Part shown: positions 57,621 through 64,000 of the stretch, in pieces | Numbering within the stretch: the stretch's first letter is position 1 | Layout of the letters: each line of letters opens with the position of its first letter | NCBI GenBank assembly: GCA_029851415.1 | Contig: CM056743.1 | Span: 75,351,186 to 75,415,185, forward strand | Source of the DNA: Eretmocerus hayati | Taxonomy: Eukaryota > Arthropoda > Insecta > Hymenoptera > Aphelinidae | Reading direction: 5' to 3' | Length of the DNA stretch: 64,000 nt | Translations under genes and position numbers: made by a program | The notes under the pieces: model-generated | Told to the model about the DNA's origin: nothing | The model's database searches: none | The model's input: the letters and a program-made list of their open reading frames with translations, nothing else

Positions 57621-59281
57621 CTCTCAGCGCGAATCAGCTAGGGTAGCTGAAAATCAGCTAGTGATAGCTAATTTCGTCAGCTAACGCGAACGGATTTTCA
57701 CTGATTGAATCAGCTAATACACAGGGTTATGAACGATGATATACACCGTTCGGGGATGTTTTTCTCTGCGCAATGGGTGTCACGTGATAAATTGTTGGCT
57801 CTAGTATTAGAATCGTTCGTGCAGTGCAGTGGGATCCATTTCATTACCCGATTTTTAAGTCCCAAGTAGTGCGTCAAAAGTAGTGGGCCACCTGGATCGA
57901 AAGTGGGCCACCTAGATCGAAAGTGAGCCACCTGTATCGTGAATGAGCCACCTGTATCGCAAGTGGGCCACCTAGATCGAAAGTGGGCCACCTGGATCGA
58001 AAGTGGGCCACCTGTATCGTAAGTGAGCCACCTGGATCAAAAGTGGGTCACCTAGATCGAAAGTGGGCCACCTAGATCGAAAGTGGGCCACCTGGATCGA
58101 AAGTGGGCCACATGTATCGTAAGTGAGCCACCTGTATCGAAAGTGGGCCACCTGGATCGAAAGTGGGCCACCTGGATCGAAAGTGGGCCACCTGTGTCGT
58201 AAGTGAGCCACCTGGATCAAAAGTGGGCCACGTAGAGCGAAAGTGAGCCACTTGGATCGAAAGTGAGCCACCTTGATAAAAAGTGGGCCACCTAGATCGA
58301 AAGTGAGCCACCTAGATCGGAAGTGGGTCACCTGGATCGAAAGTGGGCCACCTGTATCGTAAGTGAGCCACCTGTATCGAAAGTGGGCCACGTAGAGCGA
58401 AAGTGAGCCACTTGGATCGAAAGTGAGCCACCTTGATAAAAAGTGGGCCACCTAGATCGAAAGTGAGCCACCTAGATCGGAAGTGGGTCACCTGGATCGA
58501 AAGTGGGCCACCTGTATCGTAAGTGAGCCACCTGTATCGAAAGTGAGCCACCTTGATCGAAAGTGGGCCACCTAGATCGAAGGTGGGGTACCTGGATCAA
58601 AAGTGGGCCATGTGCGTGCCGTAAAAAAAGCGGCGTGCCATGCCGCTTTCCACCGCTCGGAGGCGCTGAAACTCATACTTCCCATAGCACGTTATACGCC
58701 TCAACCTCACCTTCCGACCAGAAAATGAAGATCTCTCGATCTCCATATACTTCTGTTGTCGTCATATCAGGCTCCTTCTCAATATATCTTCCTTCGATCC
58801 AATGCTGATCTCGACACTGTATAGTGTATACGGCACAACACGAATATCGTTTAGCTGAAAAATCAGCTATATTAGCTGAGATTCCATCTGTGTTAGCTGA
58901 CTGAATCAGCTATTATAAGCTGATTTTTCAGTGAACGGTTTTTCACTGACACGAATAGCTACTGTAGCTGAATTTCAGCTGCATTAGCTGATTTTCAGCT
59001 ACAATCACATATTTATAGCTGATTATAATCAGCTATATAGGGTCTCCCGTGGCACAAAATGAGTAAATATCGAACGAATACGCCTCAGTTCGTCGTGACT
59101 TGGTCTGGAACAGTCGTTAATGTGTTCATGTCGATATTAGAACCCGGATTTGTGGAGTTATCTCATCAGAATTATCGATTTAAGCGTGATTTTTGTGTTC
59201 GCTGATTTGATCAGCAGTTTGACGTCCCATGGGAGTAATAGCTGATATTTCAGCTATATAATAGCTGATTAATGCTGAGAG
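57621..59281. mobile_element. 1.66-kb insert with TCAGCTA motif clusters and a minisatellite
   Basis: Splits gag of the relic. The ends are CTCTCAGC and GCTGAGAG. The two flanks (57640-57720 and 58850-59280) are dense in TCAGCTA/TAGCTGA, more than twenty copies in both orientations, plus TCAGTGAA/TTCACTGA palindromes. The centre is the 20-bp tandem array. No protein gene is found. Short inverted ends with subterminal motif clusters suggest a non-autonomous DNA transposon, but no target duplication is visible. Confidence 0.6.
57881..58620. repeat. 20-bp minisatellite, about 36 units
   Basis: Units of AAGTGGGCCACCTGGATCGA with limited variants run in perfect register. A 160-bp (8-unit) higher-order copy is visible: the variant block with CGTAGAGCG at 58230 recurs at 58390. 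The minus strand has no stops through much of it, giving long frames of PGGPLSIQVAHFRSRW type, which are not genes. Confidence 0.95.
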
Positions 59282-60200
59282 AGCAGATTGCATCCTTTGA
59301 TTTCCGGGGGGAATGTGAATATTATTACGGATCCTCCGAATATCCTCATCTATTCGCGCAGTTTCGGTAGCTACTCTTTGTTCCAAAGTATTTTGACGCG
59401 TACTCAAATTCCTGCTTGTCGTCAAAAAGTGTTCATTTGCTTCAGTTACTCGTCGAATTTGACCGGTTGTTTCTCTTTGGCCGTTTTGTAAATGCTCAAT
59501 AGCCCGTGAAGCTACAATATTATCATTTTCAACAATGTTCAAACGACCTTCCGAAATTTGTGTTCAACTCCTGAGTTTGAGATACAAGTGACGATATACG
59601 GTCATTAACTAGGGCTAATTCATTATCTATAAGTCGGCGTTGCTCGATATGTTTTGCTTGTACACACTGTATGTGTTCGGCATCCCGATCTCCAACTCTA
59701 TTACGGCGGTAACCCTGTTCAGTGTTCCCCATTTGATGTGATACACGATCGTGTGTAGGCGCATCGGGTGCATTCAAGTCCAATAAGTCGTCGTCCGGAC
59801 CAACATTATTAATCTGGTCACTACCCGCGTCGATATATGAGGCTAAACTATTTATTGAACTAGCGCGTGATATGTTACCCGTCGGTGCATTCGCATCTGA
59901 CCGATTTTTCGATCGAGTATTGCGTGGCGTATCAGGAATTCCGGCATTTTTTTGTTTCTTTGGACGCTTTGGTTTTATACCGTTTGCCCCGTTATTTAAT
60001 ACGGGTGCATCTGGTACGACGAACCCAGCCTGTTCCGTGTTAGATATCCGTGAAACGCCCGCATCATTGCCTGATGGCAGCATGTTTGCTCCGTCTCCGT
60101 CTAACACACGCGGTAAGTGATCCGATCTCAAGTTCTCTATTTGACTCTCCGTCTCACTCGCACTAATGCTCTTGCGTACAGGTGTTCGATTAACGGGCAT
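59282..60200 (-). pseudogene. gag: gag N-terminal coiled-coil segment of the minus-strand relic
   Basis: Starts MPVNRTPVRKSISA at ATG 60200. It has a basic KPKRPKKQKN stretch, an acidic DDDLLDLNAPDAP stretch and a coiled coil (HIEQRRLIDNELALVNDRIS). A frameshift near 59530-59545 moves it to a second frame with further coiled coil (QIRRVTEANEHFLTTSRN), which runs into the TCAGCTA-rich insert at 59281. Position, strand and direction make it the N-terminal part of the same gag as 56667-57619. Family unassigned. Confidence 0.65.
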
Positions 60201-60777
60201 AGTATAACTATATGTTGCCGCGGCAAATATCGGAACAAAAGGAGACGCTGATTAGTGTGCTATATATATGCGTGGGTGGCCCCTTTACTCACGGTGGACG
60301 TGTAGCAGAGTATCGCACTATATGTATATACGAAGATCAGCATATAAGGATGAGCCGATAACTCAGTGTATACCTATATATTACACGCACTATATATGTC
60401 TACAGTGTACCTGTCTCGACTTGTTGTCTTATGATGGTGTACTGTATTCAACTTGTCAACATATGATCTGATGATCACAAAGGTCTGAATCAACTTCAGA
60501 TCCAAGTTCGAGCTAATAATCCTTCATTATTATACTCTTATGCATGGATCTTATGGGCGAAAAATACTCTTTGACTTTCCTTGTTTACACTGCGTAAGCT
60601 GCTTACATCGATCATCCGATGCTCGTTCTTCCAAGAAGTAAACAAAGACTGTCGTTATTCTATTGAGAACGTGATTCTACTGCTCGAGTAGTGTATGCAT
60701 CCTGTCTGCATACGCAACTTTTTTGTGAGCTCAAAAAAGAACAAAAAATGCCAAAAACGCACCTTTTCTCCGTCTAA
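60201..60777. other. Leader of the minus-strand relic
   Basis: No coding content. Short inverted motif ACTCGTGAG-like and TA-rich stretches only. Confidence 0.35.
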
Positions 60778-60893
60778 ATATCTTGCAATGTACGCAGAAT
60801 ATCTGATATATTATATATATATATAAATATAGATAAATAAATTTTGACTCTAAAGAGGTCTTTCATATGCTTTAACTATACCCCAATCTTCCA
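60778..60893 (+). repeat. Direct repeat left of the ORF1-only retroposon
   Basis: ATATCTTGCAATGTACGCAG through CTATACCCCAATCTTCCA matches 61866-61962 with few changes and a (TA)n length difference. Probable target-site duplication. Confidence 0.8.
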
Positions 60894-61865
60894 AAGAATA
60901 TTCAGATCAAAGATGGAAAATTACAGAGAAACACTAGGAGAGGAAAGAAGAAGAAGACAGAGGGCAGAAGAAAACATCAACAGACTGCAAGAAGCAAATA
61001 GAGAGTTGCAGCGCAGGTTAGAAGAATTGGAAAGTGGGAGGTTAGAAGATGCAACGAGTGAAAATGAAAGTGAGGCGAGCTCAGAAGAGAGTGAAACAGA
61101 AACACAAGAGAGGGAAGAAGTAAGAGCTGTAGTGATCAGAAAAGGTGTAGCATACAGAGGTAAGAGGGTGGAACAGTGGATACCAGAAAAGCTGGGTGGA
61201 GATACTAGCAGAGAAGAATAGGGGATTGAAAGCCTAGGAAAAAAAGGTAGAGTGCAAAGAAACATCTCATGGGTCCTAAAGACATATAATGCAGAAATAA
61301 TAATGAAAATGAAGGAGACAATGACAACACCAGGAGAAAAAGAGTATATAGTAGAGGACTTCGAAAGTGCAGAGGAAAGATGGATTGAAAGAAGGAAACA
61401 GGAAGCAATAGATAGAATGGTGAAGGACGGCCTTGAAGTTGAGGTAGTGGGAGAGGTAGTTTATGCCGAAAGGAATGAACAACTCTACAGAATGGTATGG
61501 AGCGAAGATGAAAGAAGTTACATTGGCACTCCCATAGGGGTAGCCAGGATGATGTGAGCAGAGTTGGCCACACGACAGGAAAGAAGGCGAGACCACAGAG
61601 ATAAGGAGGAGCAAGGAAGAGGAAAGAAGGTGATAAACAAGGAAGAGAAAGAGCAGACAAGAAAGAAGGAAATTCAAGTTTACCAGTACAAAGCACAGTG
61701 AAAGTGCAAAGAACAATCAAAGAAAAAGAATGTTCATTTTATTTTATAAAGAGATTACGTACTGTTTTATTTTTTTCATTACTAGTTATACGTCACTACT
61801 TGTATAAGCGAAACATCCTATTATCACCGTAAGGTTCAATAAATCAATAATAATAATAATAATAA
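60894..61865 (+). mobile_element. ORF1-only retroposon with (AAT)n tail
   Basis: Purine-rich + strand body with one frame, an AATAAA signal near 61838 and a 3' (AAT)n tail, bracketed by direct repeats of about 100 bp. It looks like an internally deleted non-LTR element that kept only its first ORF and its 3' tail. Clade not assigned. Confidence 0.6.
60913..61557 (+). pseudogene. Coiled-coil ORF1 of the retroposon, with one in-frame UAG
   Basis: Begins MENYRETLGEERRRRQ at ATG 60913. It has a strong coiled coil (NINRLQEANRELQRRLEELE) and an acidic SENESEASSEESETE stretch. UAG at 61219-61221 interrupts it, and the same frame continues to 61557 with ERWIERRKQEAIDRMVKDGL and ends GTPIGVARMM. No zinc knuckle or catalytic domain is present. 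ORF1-like proteins of this kind bind RNA; the assignment is by shape only. Confidence 0.55.
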
Positions 61866-61962
61866 TATCTTGCAATGTACGCAGATTATCTGATATATAT
61901 ATATATCTGAATTTTGACTCTAAAGAGGTCTTTCGTATGCTTTAACTATACCCCAATCTTCC
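61866..61962 (+). repeat. Direct repeat right of the ORF1-only retroposon
   Basis: Counterpart of 60778-60893, directly after the (AAT)n tail. Confidence 0.8.
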
Positions 61963-62047
61963 AGAATATCTGAATAAGATTTTACGATTTTATGATTTTA
62001 TGTGAGTTCGTGTCATACGATTCGCGTACCACCAGGCAGGTACCATT

Positions 62048-64000
62048 TGTAATTATCGGATCTGTAATTTTAGGATGAGGAAATTGCTGAAGATTCGTAC
62101 GTCAAACGATATGCATCTTACTTTGCATATCTATTCAATTTTATCAACGACGAGACACCGGTCCGGTGGAACCCTCGGCGATTCACTTACTTTTTCTGAG
62201 CAACGTCTCGAATCAAGCTGCTTTTCTCTCCAATAAAATGGAATGTTGTAACCGGGGATTGCTGTACCACTGACAAATGCTCGCCAGATTATTCTAGCTA
62301 CCACACCAAAGCAATGAAATGTGCAAAAAAGTAAAATCCAAACTTGTGAAAATTATTACATGCAACAAAAGCTGAAATTCTACGTGTTATCAGTTTTTTC
62401 ACGGATCAATAGCTTGATTCGTTACTGTATCGTCAAATCTTGATCGATTTGCGTGTTCTAAAGCTTGAATTGTTCGTAATAGTTACAGCTGAGTGACCTG
62501 ATGATTTATTTGGCAAAATCAATTGTCTACACAAAGTTATAAACAAATTATGGTCAAAAAATCATATTTTGGATCTGAAAATTTCGAATAGGTCAACGCT
62601 CCTCTCGTTGACCTGTGTGGTAGTAGATTTTTCTTATGAGTGATTTTTGATAGAAATATAGTATACCTAAGTGTCCGAACACTCATATACTCGAAAATGA
62701 ATTCTCGAATAATTTTTCTCGGAATTTGAAAAATATTTTCTAAGGTTGAAATATTGTTATATTCAGATATTCATGGGGATATAGGGTTCACAGTTGAGAT
62801 GATAATGAACTAGGAATATAGATAAAATAGCATAGCCGTATATTGTCCAGAATTGGATTATAATACTTGGAAAATTTGTATGTTTGATATCAAAAGCTTC
62901 TAAACATCTCCAATCCCACCGTGTGAAACGGCGTACATAGGGTATGCTCAGAAAGAGCTCATTTTCTTGATACTGATATCCTTGTCGGCCTGCTGAATTC
63001 ACTTCACGTGAATATGCCTCTGTACCTTGCAAATTGGAATCAGATTATTTCGCGAACATTCCAAAGCGAAAAGAGATTATCTATGGGCTGTTTTTACATA
63101 GATGGAAGCCCTTGCTGCTGATATGAACTTTTACTGATTTTAAATGACTCTGATGATTTTAATTGACTCTAATCGCGATCCAACTCATTGATTTTGAGCC
63201 ATAACACGGTACGAATACCAAGTCTCTTGGTAGCGTTGCCGGTTGCCTGCACAGTGTTCTTTCTTTGAAGAACTGGCTCGAGATTCCGTTAATTCCGCAT
63301 GAAAAATTAAAGAAGAATGAATCGATCGATCGTCGATTTTATACGGAATTTCGAGCCTGGCTCGTACAACTGTTGGTAGGTGAACTGGTATTATCCCACC
63401 CTCGCGACGCGGATGAATTCCCTGTCCCTAGATATCACACCCAAGTATTGGGACGCGCATATCCAGGATGATCTTAAAATATCTATTCACCTCGGAAATC
63501 CAGAGGTGAAGTGTGCAGTTATAAATTCACTGAAAATTCACTTTTATTCGATATCACTTTACTTACGTCGCAAAATTGATCTAATCAACTTCAGATCGGT
63601 TAAGTGGTGGTGCTCGTGATTGCGAGGACCTGGTGCGACGTCGGTGATGGATGGCTGGAAAACTAAGTGCTCTATCAAGCCAAGAGTCCAGGTGCTGGCT
63701 TCTGCGGCAATGTGTGGCAAGCCTTGCGGGAGCCCTGGAGATCTGGTTGCTTCCTTGTTGGACTTTAGAACGAGAAGTGCTTGTCGCACCGGGTCCTCGC
63801 TGCTGCGATACCTCAGCCGTTTCGACGAGCATCCCCACTTGACCCTTATATTAGGTGGCTCGAACTTTAGCGGCCTGTATATTACGCGCTACACATATAT
63901 TCGATATGTATTGAACTATCGGTGACTTGAAAAACTACAAAAGTGTGTGCTTGCGTGCAAACATATGATTGTCTGTGAAAGTGACTCTAACGGGGAAAAT
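62048..64000 (-). repeat. Long direct repeat, right copy (possible 5' LTR, cut by window end)
   Basis: Second copy of 52381-54345. On the element strand it ends TTACA and is followed after two bases by TGGTACCTGCC, which could be a primer site; its match to tRNA-Leu(UAA), from memory, covers only about eight bases. It continues past the window. Confidence 0.85.

Larger units (their letters stand above)
52381..64000 (-). mobile_element. Minus-strand Ty3-type retroelement relic with long flanking repeats
   Basis: Read on the minus strand: a long direct repeat (from the window edge to 62048), a leader, a coiled-coil gag N-terminus, a capsid-like gag segment, protease and the start of RT, then the second copy of the repeat (54345-52381). 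Treating the repeats as LTRs is an inference. Large parts of pol (most of RT, RNase H, integrase) are missing and all coding parts are damaged. The right end is outside the window. Confidence 0.6.

Noticed and set aside
57710..58551. Minus-strand proteins of PGGPLSIQVAHF type
   Set aside because: Translation of a stop-poor 20-bp tandem repeat; several overlapping frames are equally open.
57881..58620. 20-bp array as a CRISPR array
   Set aside because: There are no spacers; units abut directly and the genome is eukaryotic.

Overview
This window is eukaryotic repeat-rich DNA, probably pericentromeric or other heterochromatin of an insect, perhaps a hymenopteran. The insect reading rests on the retroelement types, the long-TIR CMC (CACTA-like) transposon, the tRNA-Lys-type primer site and the abundant CpG; the species cannot be told. 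I see no ordinary single-copy host gene, tRNA, rRNA or CRISPR array. Almost every open frame belongs to a transposable element or is a by-product of a satellite.

The framework is a satellite with a 185/186-bp monomer. Blocks lie at 1-9141, 28588-31643 and 42602-46797, all in one orientation, and a short inverted block lies at 48905-49585. The first three blocks were one array of about 16 kb before two elements landed in it. The first is a 19.4-kb CMC-superfamily DNA transposon at 9142-28587 with TIRs starting CACGG and a TA target duplication. The second is an 11-kb Ty3/gypsy-type LTR retrotransposon at 31644-42601 with a CAACC duplication. Part of the array carries two tandem copies of a 12-monomer higher-order repeat (2961-7398).

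The CMC transposon has two genes on the + strand. One is an unidentified spliced gene (exons near 12.7 kb and 19.7-21.7 kb) and the other is a split transposase (21.8-25.2 kb). A CR1-group LINE (about 14.1-19.6 kb, minus strand) is nested between exons of the first gene. Its ORF1 and ORF2 share one reading frame and are separated only by a UGA followed by CUA, the classic readthrough context. The rest of the transposon is filled with foldback and MITE-like repeats.

The Ty3-type element has LTRs about 99% alike by eye, a tRNA-Lys primer site, gag, pol (PR-RT-RNaseH-IN) and a third coiled-coil ORF in the env position. All three frames are broken: gag by a 54-bp insert that includes a copy of the element's own LTR/PBS junction, pol by two stops (one inside the YxDD box) and a frameshift in an A-run, ORF3 by a nonsense codon and a 489-bp MITE. 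Between pol and ORF3 is a five-unit 28-bp tandem array carrying TATA-box-like cores.

From 49.6 kb on the sequence is a mosaic: a Penelope-like element fragment with a GIY-YIG domain and a hammerhead-like motif (about 50.1-51.9 kb), then a large minus-strand Ty3-type relic (52.4-64 kb). The relic is flanked by direct repeats of at least 1.95 kb that may be its LTRs. Its gag is split by a 1.66-kb insert dense in TCAGCTA/TAGCTGA motifs and a 20-bp minisatellite. An ORF1-only retroposon with target duplications of about 100 bp sits in its leader.
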